Below, piece by piece: positions 43,150-53,800 of a DNA stretch of 64,000 bases. Position 1 is the stretch's first letter; every line of letters starts with the position of its first letter. A model generated the notes under the pieces. It searched no databases and was not told the origin of the DNA. It was given only the letters and a program-made list of their open reading frames with translations. The DNA is taken from positions 8,631,832 through 8,695,831 of the forward strand of contig OZ038458.1 of assembly GCA_964036195.1 (NCBI GenBank), written 5' to 3'. Source of the stretch: Sphaerolaimus hirsutus (Eukaryota; Nematoda; Chromadorea; Monhysterida; Sphaerolaimidae). The position numbers and the translations under genes are program-made.

Positions 43150-46100
43150 ATGTCCGACGCGGTGCACCCTTCGTTGGCGGCCGGTGCCCGACCGAAAGTT
43201 CTATTAATCGGCGCCACGAATGTGGGCAAGACTTCGGTGCTGCTGCGGTACACTGGCCACGGTTTCGCCGCTAATCAGACGCCCACTATTGGTGCTGGAT
43301 TTTCGGTGTGCTCAGTGTGAGTTTTGTGGTTTTGTACCCATTGGACGTCTCGTTCTGGTTTCTGAAGCAGTTGTTAATGCGTATTTACTTACTTACTGAA
43401 GTATGATTACTCGAGTACCGAGCAAATACGCATATTCATACTTTGAAAAAGTATCAGTAATCGCCTGTATGCTAAGTTTTTGATACTACTCGATTTGTGA
43501 GCACAGAAAGTATTTTAGCCATTCTTGACTCTTGATTTTCATAAAGAATACTCCTTAATAGAAAGAAAACACCGTTTTATTGTCCAGGAAAAACATTCGC
43601 AATGCTCCCTTCTACATTTTCCAGAAAGAAAAGGTAACTTTACTATCTCTTACGCTTTCCTGATGAAAAAATACTGGCATTTACGCTTTATGGGAAAAAA
43701 GTATTTTACTTTCATTTACTCGCGAGTGAAAAAGTAAAAAATAGTAATCTTAAGTAATTTAGTCTTTTAGGTTTACGTGTCACTTCAGTTTTTGTAATCT
43801 TTATTGCAACTTCACAACGTGCGGATTTTATGTTTGGTAATTGGCTATTCCTGTAATTTTTGTCACGCAGTGTGGATGGTTCAGCACATCACCTAGCGCA
43901 GTGGCTAAGGTGCTGCAGCTGCGTTCCAAAAATATCACTCTTGCAGAGATTGCCAAATCACCATAGCTGTTAAAACGAATTTACGTTTACTCGATAAATA
44001 CGGATACTCAAGTACTGCGTAAATATGTTAACGTTTCCTCCTGAAACAATACCGATACTCATTTACTCGCATACTTTTTGAATGTACGCGAGTACAGAAA
44101 ACGTATTTTAAGGGGACAGAAAATGTCATTTTGGCAGACAGAAAGTGCTTTTGCATTTTCAAGGCATAAAGGGAAAAAATGGAGAAGCAGGCTAAAAATA
44201 AGGAAAAGGATACAAAATAGCTTAAAAAGTGGCAAAAACACATTAACTAGTGAATTTGAGAGAGTTTGGGAATTTGTGATTTTGAACAAAAATTGGGGCA
44301 AAATTAATAAAAAATACCCACTTTTACGTTTTCCATGTACAAAAGTAATTTACTCACGTTTACTCATAAAAAATACTTTACGTTTTCTGTACTCCGCGGT
44401 GAGTAAAAAGTAAATACTTTACGTTTACTTTCAAAAAAGTTCAGTACTTTTAACAACCGTGCAAATCACTCATCGCAGACCGATCACGCGCGTCAGCGTC
44501 ACGGGCAGCAGCAGCGGCAGCGGCGGCGACGACAGCACAGCGACATCGACAGCGACAGTGGCAGCGGCGAGCTTGTCGTCGTGCGGGGCGCACATGGAGC
44601 TGGGCGTGTGGGACACGGCCGGCCAGGAGCGCTACAGAGCCATGATGCCGCTGTACTATAGGAATGCGGCCGCCGCTGTTGTTATTTATGATGTTACTGC
44701 AGCAGAGACGCTCGATATGGCCAAGGCGGCGCATCGAGGTTTGTTAGAACGATTTACCTGTGACGCAAGAACCCTAATCGAACAACACTTGAAAGTTTTC
44801 AAGAGCCACTACTGTTTTCCAACTCATAATTCGAAAACTATCAACCCCCAATTTGTACCATGCGATACTTTACCACTTTTGTGTTTGCAATTGAAATGTC
44901 GAAGTGTGCTCCGTAACGTAGATTTGATGCGGTACGCGCCCGCGGATATCGCCGTTTGCGTGGTCGGCAACAAAGTGGACATGGAGAGCCGGAGAGAGGT
45001 GGGCACCTGATTTCTTATTCAGATTACAAACTCGTTTTACTGCAATTTCACACTGCCCGATTCCATGTATCATGATCGCTGGAGGCAGGGGTCTCCTAGA
45101 TTTTGACCCTGGTTTGGATAGATACCTGAGAGGCCTTCGGGATGGATAAATAGATAGCTTGAAAAACATTTGGAGGGGTGGTTGCGGAAGAAAGGGGAGA
45201 GAAATCGCTAAAAGTAGGTGTAAAATAAATGGGTATACGAGGGCATATACTACTGAAAATAGGCAAAAAGGAACAATTACTGGTGATCTTGGAGGTGAAA
45301 ATCTATTAAAAAAAGTCTGAAAAATAGCGATTGTGGGTGAAAATTGAGGTATAGTATCTCAAAAATTGCTCCAGATAGGTAGATAGCTGGGCGATTGGGG
45401 GGGGGGTTTTAGGGGGTAGTAGCCCAAAATTTTGCCTCCGGGATAGATAGATAGCTGAGCGGCCTCCGGGATAGATGGATAGCAGGGCGGTTGAGGGGGG
45501 TAATCCACCCCAATCCCCCCATTGGATACCCCTGGCTGGAGGTGATGGTCTGCTGCAGGGGTCTCCAAGATTTTGGCCCTCGCGGGGGCTGTATAGATAG
45601 CAAATCGCTCCTCCCGAGGGATAGATAGCTGAAAAAATTTTCTGGGGGGGGCTTGGGGGCGGGGGGGCTCGCGGGGGCAAAATATATAGGCTTTTTCAGT
45701 GCATAGAAGGCCGAAAGGGGAAAAAATCGCTAGTAATTGGTTAAAAGTGGCTAAAAGTAGGTTTAAAATGGCTAAAAACAGGCATATAACCAGGCATATA
45801 GCTGGAGAGCACGATTTTGAAGGTGAAAAACTATAAAATGTGCGAAAATGAGTGATTTTGAGCGAAAATTTCTCAAAAACCACTCCAGATAGATAGATAG
45901 CTGAGCGATTTGGGGGGGGGGTCTTTGGGGGTAGTAGCCAAAAATTTTGCCTCGGGATAGATAGATAGCTGAGCGGCCTCCGGGATAGATAGATAGCTGG
46001 CGGATTTGGGGGGGGGCAGCCCCCCCCCCCCCCAGCCCCCCCCCCCCCTAGGAGACCCCTGGTCTGCTGCAGCGGACGATCTTGCCTATTCGGTCCTGAA

Positions 46101-46404
46101 AAATATACATTTAAGCCATGCCAGTGTCCCTAAAACATCAATTCCAACCGCGCAGGTGCCCTGCTCCGAGGGCCAGTCATTCGCCGAGTCGATCAGCGCA
46201 GACTTCTGCGAAACATCGGCCCTCAACGGACACAACGTGGAGCACATGTTCTGCCTGGTGGCGCAGCGGTTGCTGCAGGTGTTCAGCGACTTTTCCAACG
46301 GAAATCACCGGACGGGAGGCGCCGCCGACATGGTGCTCAGCTCGAGACACGACGGCGTGCCCCATGGGTTGAAACGGAGTAGGACATGTTGCTCGCTGAT
46401 GTGA
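43150..46404 (+). CDS. Rab-family small GTPase with a Ser/Gly/Ala insertion
   Basis: The exons 43150-43316, 44479-44738, 44922-44998 and 46156-46404 (TGA) join in phase to 250 residues. All nucleotide motifs are present: P-loop GATNVGKTS (21-29), switch I Thr in QTPTIGAGF (Thr46), [10 protein letters not shown] (100-109), NKVD (159-162) and ETSA (187-190). The C-terminus CCSLM carries a prenylatable Cys pair. Rabs cycle between GTP and GDP on membranes and direct vesicle traffic. Between switch I and the WDTAG strand lie about 32 extra residues ([19 protein letters not shown]), where Rabs normally have a short beta hairpin. The TIGAGF context resembles the Rab5/21/22 and Rab24 group, but I cannot fix the subfamily. 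The ATG at 43150 follows a likely 5' UTR acceptor (TTTTTCCAG). The exon 3 acceptor (CGTAACGTAG) was chosen because it gives the exact helix length seen in Rab5. Introns 1 and 3 contain hAT elements. Confidence 0.82.
43368..43740. repeat. AGTAAACGTAAA-type repeat in Rab intron 1
   Basis: The segment starts CAGTTGTTAATGCGTATTTA and contains ACTCGAGTACCGAGCAAATA and TTTACTCGCGAGTGAAAAAG. It is related to the delimited element at 43962-44461. Its right boundary and duplication were not found. Confidence 0.5.
43962..44461. mobile_element. Non-autonomous hAT element 17 bases before Rab exon 2
   Basis: The element starts CATAGCTGTTAAAACG and ends CTTTTAACAACCGTG. The flanks are CAAATCAC at 43954-43961 and 44462-44469, a perfect 8-bp duplication. 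The interior is built from TTTACGTTTACTCG and AAGTAATTTACTC units. Exon 2 of the Rab gene begins at 44479. Confidence 0.85.
45086..45534. mobile_element. Non-autonomous hAT element (CAGGGGTCTCC), first of a pair
   Basis: The element starts CAGGGGTCTCCTAG and ends GGATACCCCTG. The flanks are GCTGGAGG at 45078-45085 and 45535-45542, a perfect 8-bp duplication. The interior has GATAGATAGCTGAGCGGCC units and G runs. It lies in Rab intron 3. Confidence 0.88.
45556..46061. mobile_element. Non-autonomous hAT element (CAGGGGTCTCC), second of a pair
   Basis: The element starts CAGGGGTCTCCAAG and ends TAGGAGACCCCTG. The flanks are GTCTGCTG at 45548-45555 and 46062-46069, a perfect 8-bp duplication. 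It is only 21 bases from the first copy and in the same orientation. A long C run sits at its right end. Confidence 0.88.
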
Positions 46405-47869
46405 CCCCCGACCCGAGTTTACACGTTGTTTGTGGTACCGTATTTCTTGTAATCGAAGGTATATACCATCGCTAAGGGAGCATTTTTGCGACACGTTTTG
46501 CAACTTGTTACAAAACGTATTGTCACTGAAAGCGCTTTTGGCTTTGCGCGATGCGCCATTCCCGTGAAAAGCGCCATGGCGGTTTTAGCGCTTGACACTA
46601 TTTTTACCAGCCCCAAGTCTCCCGTCTAGTACTTAAATTTTACACTTTTATTCGAATTTTTTTAAAATTTTCATGGCTAGGGACAACAAAGAAAAACAAA
46701 GTTCCTGGCGCTTGGCGCTGGGGATCGGAAAAGCGCCACAGCTATTGGCGTCATAGACGTGGCGCTTTTTGCATCACAAATGACGTGATCATCAATTATT
46801 TTGTGCTTGTAAATAAATATGTATATGATGAATTGAAAGCGAGCTTGATAAGAATGATTAGAAGACATATGGTGCCTACTTAAGTATTTTCTGTGTGAAT
46901 ATCTTCGAATGTCAAAGTTTTAGTTATGATCTGAATATTGCTGCTGTGTTAATCGTCACCTTTCTTCCTGAAAATTGTGCCCGTTGATTCGTTGTCAAGG
47001 AAATCTCTCCTCGGCTTGTAATTATTTGTAAATAGACCTTTCAAATCATTGCCTTGTTGAATATTTTATAATTATTGTCATCGATTTACGGTGTAGCGTC
47101 GAATTTTCTCTGGCATTATCGTAAACTTGAGATCTTTGGCAGTTGTAATTTTGAATATTCAGTATTTAGTATGTCATGGGAGTGCATCATTGCTTGCTGC
47201 TTGCTTTATCAGTGAATCATGGCAAATAATGGGTTAATAATGCGCTTAATAATGATGAACAAACATATATTTACTTATTACAAAATTCTTATATTTTTTT
47301 GATATATTCTGATATTTTCAAATATAAATCTCCCGGATATTTTCTCAATGCTAACAGTGTATAATACGTGAAGCTATCACCGTGAAGTGTCTTCAGTCTC
47401 AACACGCTTCACTAAGGGCACGACACAGTTAATCAAATGCCATTGTTTACATTACCCCGGTGATGTACTTAAGTATTTAGTACTTTTTATATGAACTGTG
47501 CAGTACTTGTGAAGTTCTCGCGTAACATCCACGTGATGGCACCGCGCGACCCTATTCATTGCCATGACATTCGTATTAGGTACACCAATTTTGAATTTTA
47601 TTTCACGTTTCCGTTGTTTTGCACGCATACTCTCCTGCCTTACCGGTCAATAACTTCGCTTTCATTTGCTTAATTAATCAATTCAAAGATCTGCTGACAG
47701 TCATTTGCAAATTACTGCCATTTTGCATGAAACTCGCTGTGGTTTCTGTTCCACTCATTACTGGCCCCATAGCTAAATAGCAGTTGCATTCAATTTTTAT
47801 TTCTTCTAAAGCTCGCAGCTACAGAGGACGAACTTTTCTGTCATTTCTACAGTATTTATTGGGAACAAA
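46405..47869. other. Intergenic between Rab and sulfurtransferase
   Basis: The region holds the Rab 3' UTR, a GCGCCATGGCG-type repeat at about 46540-46780 ending GGCGCTTTTTGCATCAC, and AT-rich DNA with an AATAAA near 46813. The promoter and 5' UTR of the sulfurtransferase should lie just before 47870. No other gene is seen. Confidence 0.45.
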
Positions 47870-50800
47870 ATGGGCGACGGTGCAGACTTTGTCACCGTAG
47901 AGTGGCTGAATGAAAAGCTAAAGGTTTGTGTATTATTAAAGGCCTGGGAGGCAGAATGTTCATGCGCGTGGCCGAATTGTCTCGGCGGCTTGTTCTCAGT
48001 TCGTCCACAGCTATGGCCATACACACTACACTACCGTGCATAATAGTGCGGAATGTGGTACCACTCCAATGCAGAAAAGCATTGCTGCCGAGTAAATAGG
48101 CATTCATTTGATGCACATGGGTGGTGACAACACGCATACAAAAAATTAATTTTCTATCTTACTCATGAGCCGTTCTAGAGCAAACAATTTGCACACACCT
48201 CACTTTGTTCAGCGTGCATAATAGTCCGGAAAACGTCACTAAAGCTATTCTAAGGTAAAAATTTTTCGTGAAAAAGCTAATGGTGTGATGGAGGGAATGA
48301 TTTGCAACATAAATTCCAGAAAATATCACCCCTTTTTACTCCCAGGTAATGCTTTTTAAGAAGAATGTTCAAGATCGAGTACTATCACCTGGTAGCAATT
48401 GCTACCAAATAGATGAATGGGGCACTATTATTTGCCCATAAGCAGCTTTATAATCAACATAATATGCTGTACAGAATGTCATCTTATCTAAAAGATGGTG
48501 TAAGGGGGCTAATAAGGTATTTTAATCATAAATAAGCACCCACACAAAACTGCACTCACAAGACACTGGCACTACAACATGAAAACTGACATACAGACCA
48601 TGTACAACTACATGTAGCTGAGATTGGACTGGTGCTCAACTTAGAGCATTCTTGAGGGTACTCGACCATATAACTCACAAAGTACGTATGAGTCTAGTTG
48701 AACATTGTACTTGAGCCAAATGAATATTTAGAAATTTTCTATATTTTCAGGAACAAATTTGATGAATCTGATCATCAAAGTTTTTGGCCTAAGAACAAAT
48801 ATTTTCTGGTCATCAAGGTTCACTGTATGTACTTTTTCTGGGTACCCCCAAGTGTCTTCTAAATGATAAAAAATTTAAAACACCAATGTGCAGTTCGAAG
48901 ATGTAATCCAGCTTGCGCTTGCATACTACTAACCCATACCATGGGAAACACAGGCTAAGCTAAGCATTGTCACTTTTATTTTGCTTTATCCTTCAAGATG
49001 AAATATAACATAAATATGGGGATGTTTACCGAAATTTTATGTTACAAATCATTCCCTCCATCACACCATTAGCTTTTTAATGAAAAATTTTCCACTTAAA
49101 ATACATTTTGTGACGTTTTCCGGACTTTTCTGCACGATGAACAAAGTGAGGTGTGTGCAAATCGTTGGCTCTAGAACGGCTCATGAGTAAGATAGAAAAT
49201 TAATTTTTTGTATGCGTGTTGTCACCACCCATGTGCATCAAATGAATGCCTATTTACTCGGCAGCAATGCTTTTCTGCATTGGAGTGTCACCAGAACAAT
49301 GAGTGGTGCCACATTCCGCACTTATATGCACGGTAGTGTACTTTAGTTGAGATAAACATCGGCTGTCAACTGGGCCGACTGCCTCTAGTTCCGATTTGAG
49401 CTCATAGGTGTCGGAACAAGTGCACATGCCAATATACCGTATTTCCTCGAAATATCCCTGTGGTGTTTGTTATTTCGCCAGCAACTATTGAGGGGGTTTA
49501 TTCGAAAGAGGGGGGCTTTTTCGAGGGTGTATATTATTTCGTGAGATTTTACGAAGGACAATAGTAAATATTAGGCTATTGCATGTCTAAATCTAATAGT
49601 AAATGTTCCCGAACAGGTTATATCTGTAAATAAATGTATCCATGCGTAGTTGCAATTGGGTGGATCACATTTAACATACAAGCACATATCACAGTATGTC
49701 TCCCTGCACATGCCGCAGTGCTCATATCACAGTTTGTCTCCCTGCACATGCCCGAGGGCACAGATCACATGTCGCTGTGCTCATTGCACATACGCGCGGG
49801 GCGGTGTTGTCGAAATGCGTGTGCGCGCGTGAAGTACATGTATTTATCTCTATACATCATCATCTCAAATTTATTGTAATCTTTGTTGGGAATGTGCAAT
49901 GAGCACAGCGACATGTGATCTGTGCCTTCGGGCATGTGCAGGGCCACAAACTGTGATATGAGCACTGCGGCATGTGCAGGGAGACATACTGTGATATGTG
50001 CTTGTATGTGCAATGTAGCATAGGGATGGAAAAAAGCGCTTTTTTTTAACGACCCCGCTTTTTTTTTAAAAAAAGCGCTTTTTTTTAAAAAACGCGCTTT
50101 TTTCGCTTTTTTTCAAAAAATGTCAGGACGGTACCTAAAAGTTCCCAAATAGGGTTCTGAGTCAATATATACAGGTATATCAGACAAGTGGCAGTACTTG
50201 TGATGATATATAGCCATAGAATGGCTGTGTAATCATGAGATAGCAGTATAAGTCCTAATTTCTGCCACAAAATCCAATTTTATGTTGACTCGTTATGTAT
50301 ATCGCTGTTTGTGTATGTTTCATGACTTCTAGTGAAGTTAGGCATGGAATAGTGCTTAAATAACGTTGTAAGAGAAGGCTAATGCATGACAGTGATGTTA
50401 CACTCTGTAGAAGTATGTGGGAGCACATTGGCTGGATATTATATACTAGACTGACATAACACAACTTATTATTACATGATACCATGGAGGAATAGAAGCA
50501 ATGGCACTAAAAATGCCACAAAACCAATGAAAACAACCACCAATGGCAATTTGCATGTGAAATTGCGCGCTCGCGCGCGAAAAAATTACAAAATACCTAG
50601 TGCACAAGTACAAAAATTTTTTGCCAGCGCTTTTTTTTTAAAAAAAGCGCTGGGACCCTTGCGCTTTTTTTTAAAAAAAAGCGGCGTTTTTAAAAAAAAA
50701 AGCGCTTGAAAAAAAGCGCTGGCCATCCCTAATGTAGCACACTCGTTGCAATTAATACATCATGTAATTACATTGCATACATGATGTAAAATATTCCACG

Positions 50801-53800
50801 GGGGTATTTCGAGGTGGGTCTATTTTTCCTGGGGTTTATTCAAGTTTGGATACTTCGAAGTAATACGGTAGTAAAATCCCATGCGGAGTTGCCGTATTTA
50901 TGTGCACTTGAAAATTGTCCTGCAGCATGTCAACTAAAATCTGAATTGACATGGAAACCATTGACAGTGACACCCAGTGCGTGTAGCGCCTATGGAGTGG
51001 AACTATAATTCGGATACAGCTTGTAACATTTTTATATCGAGTAGAATATCGAAAATTTGGAACGACACCGTGTTTGATATAGAGCACTATATTCATTTTA
51101 ACCGTTTTAAGTCGAAAGGTATCGATCCTCTTTAATTCTACGCAAATCAATCGCCCAATTGAAGTCAACTCCACTCGCAAACCCCAGGCTGGGAACCCAC
51201 GCATCCGCTTGATCGACTGCCACTACGCGCGCCTGCCCAAGCCGAAGACCAACTTCAACTCGTGGAAGGACGTGGTGCGCGCCGACGGCTATCATGATGC
51301 TGAGTATAGGAAGGAGGTAGCCGCTTGCCATTTACAGGGCGCAGTGCACGCTGATTTGGGTCGGTTTGGGTCGCATAAGATATTCGTTCGCCATGGAACT
51401 GATGGTAGAATTTATCACTTGATTCTGTCGATTGAGTGAACTTATGAAGACATTAGGTGGAAGGGATGCGGTCCTCTCTGTATACAAAAAAACGGCGTGG
51501 GTTAGATAACACGCATATCCTGTAATCACGCTCCCTTGAATAACTTCCAACCAGTGTTGCAAAAACGTATTTACGGTTACCCGAAATACCCGGGTATTTT
51601 GGTATTTATATTTACGTTTACGTATTTGGAAAATACCATTACGTATTGTTACGTATTCCTAACCGAAATACCCGGGTACTGGCAAAAACTAAAAAAAATC
51701 CCATCGGTGACACGTTCATGCGATAAAAATGGCCGCATCCGGCGCAGCAAACGAAATTGTGACGTTTTTGCAAAAACGTAAAATGTACCTATACATAGGG
51801 TTGGAAAAAAAACGTTTTTTTTAACTCGATGTTTTTTGTTTTTTTAAAAACGTTTTTTTCAAATAAAAAACGTTTTTTTTTAAAAGCTCCCAGATATGAC
51901 CTTGTGTCAGCATATATAGGTATATCAGACAGTGGCAATACACTGATGTTATATATGACCATATAATGTCTGTGGAGCCATGGGATAGCATTATAAGTGG
52001 TGATTTGTGTCAAAAATATCCATTTTTTGTCGACATATCGTTCGTATATTGCCTTATAGTCAAATGTTTGTGACTTCACGTAAAGTTTGGCACGGAATAG
52101 TGATCAAACAAGGTTATAAAAGGAGGTTGTTACTTTGGGATTGATGTTACACACTGTGGAGGTACATGGAAGCACATTACCTCAATATTATATACTACAG
52201 CAACATATTACGGCTTATTAACCCATGGTAGCAGATAGAAATGGATACTTTGATACTAAAAATGCCACAAAACAAATGAAAACAACCACCAATGTCAATT
52301 TGTGTGTGAAATTGCGCACTTGCGCGCGAAATTTTTGCAAAATATCTAGTGCTTAGTACTAAAAATTTTGGCCGATGTTTTTAAAAAAAAAACATGTCGG
52401 ACGTCATGTTTTTAAAAAAAAACTTCTTTTTTTTTAAAACGTTTTTTTAATAAAAAACGTTTTAAAAAAAACATCGGCCAACCCTACCTATACAAAAAAA
52501 ATGGTGTATAAATAAAAAGTGACCGCACGCATGCAGTCGTACACAGAATACAGGCTACACTCAAATGCATTAATGTGTTTGTATGCCAACCGTGTGCAAT
52601 AAATATACCGTTTTTGTTGTTTTTGAATATTTTTGAAGGTGGAGATATTTTTGCGATTAGCCATGGTATTAGTCAATATTGATCCAGTTGTCTTCAAAGT
52701 TGATCAACTGGAGTAGGTATCGATTTACCAGTCTTTTAAATTTTTATACACTCATGGTGAGCGCTTTTTTGGTGCCATTTATAATGCTGGTAAAAGAAAA
52801 TGGCGCCAAGCGCCAAAAGCACCATGGCGCTTGCTCAGATGCCGGCGCCAAGTGCCAGTGGCGCCAGAGCACTGTGTAGCACCAAGCGTTAAAAGCGCCG
52901 TGGTGCTTTTTGTTTTGGCGCTTCTAGCCACGCACCAGCGCCATGGCTCTTTTCCATCACTAATGCAGTGTTAAAACATGTAGATATTACATAGAGATCA
53001 GTGTCTTACGCATCTAAAGGTGAAAATGATGGTGTGTTCCAGCGCACAATGGCAAATAGTACGCATAAATTTTTTTTACGTTTATTTTTACGTATTCCTT
53101 GGTATTTTAAAAATACCTTACATATTAGTATTTATACTTTTAATTTGGAAAAGGTATTTACGTTTACGTTTACGTTTTCCAAAAATACCAGTATTTGAAC
53201 AAAACTGCTTCCAACTTGAATAAGTCCCCCATCGAATAACCCGCCTTTTGAAAAACTCCCCCGTGTTGGCCCGGTGAGAAAAATGGGGCAGGCCTGATAC
53301 GCACATCTGCCTGATACGCACATTTTCCCGTTTTTTTCACTTGACACTTTTTCAAGTGATTTTCAGATATGAGTAAAGTGAAAAACGCTGCGCAATGACA
53401 TTGGTGAACTTTTTTCACTTCACTCATATCTGAAAATCACTTGAAAATGTGTCAAGTGAAAAAAACAGTGAAAAATAGCCACTTTTCACTGTGTTTCACT
53501 TGACACATTTTCAAGTGATTTTCAGATATGAGTGAAGTGAAAAAGTTCACTTATGTCATTGCGCAACTTTTTTCACTTTACTCATATCTGAAAATCACTT
53601 GAAAAAGTGTCAAGTGAAAAAAACGGGAAAATGTGCGTATCAGTGCACCCCCGAGAAAAATACCCCCTCGAATAACTTCTCCCTTGAATAATCTCCTACA
53701 GAAAATACTGCCTTGAAATTTTATTCGAGCATATGCGCCGCATTGCTGCCGTTTATATTTGTCAATGTATCTTGTGTCTATCCAGAGGTCTACATGCGGC

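Noticed and set aside
49634-50013. Similar open frames on both strands (ITVCLPAHAAVLISQF in both)
   Set aside because: They are mirror translations of a foldback repeat (49675-50007), not a duplicated gene.
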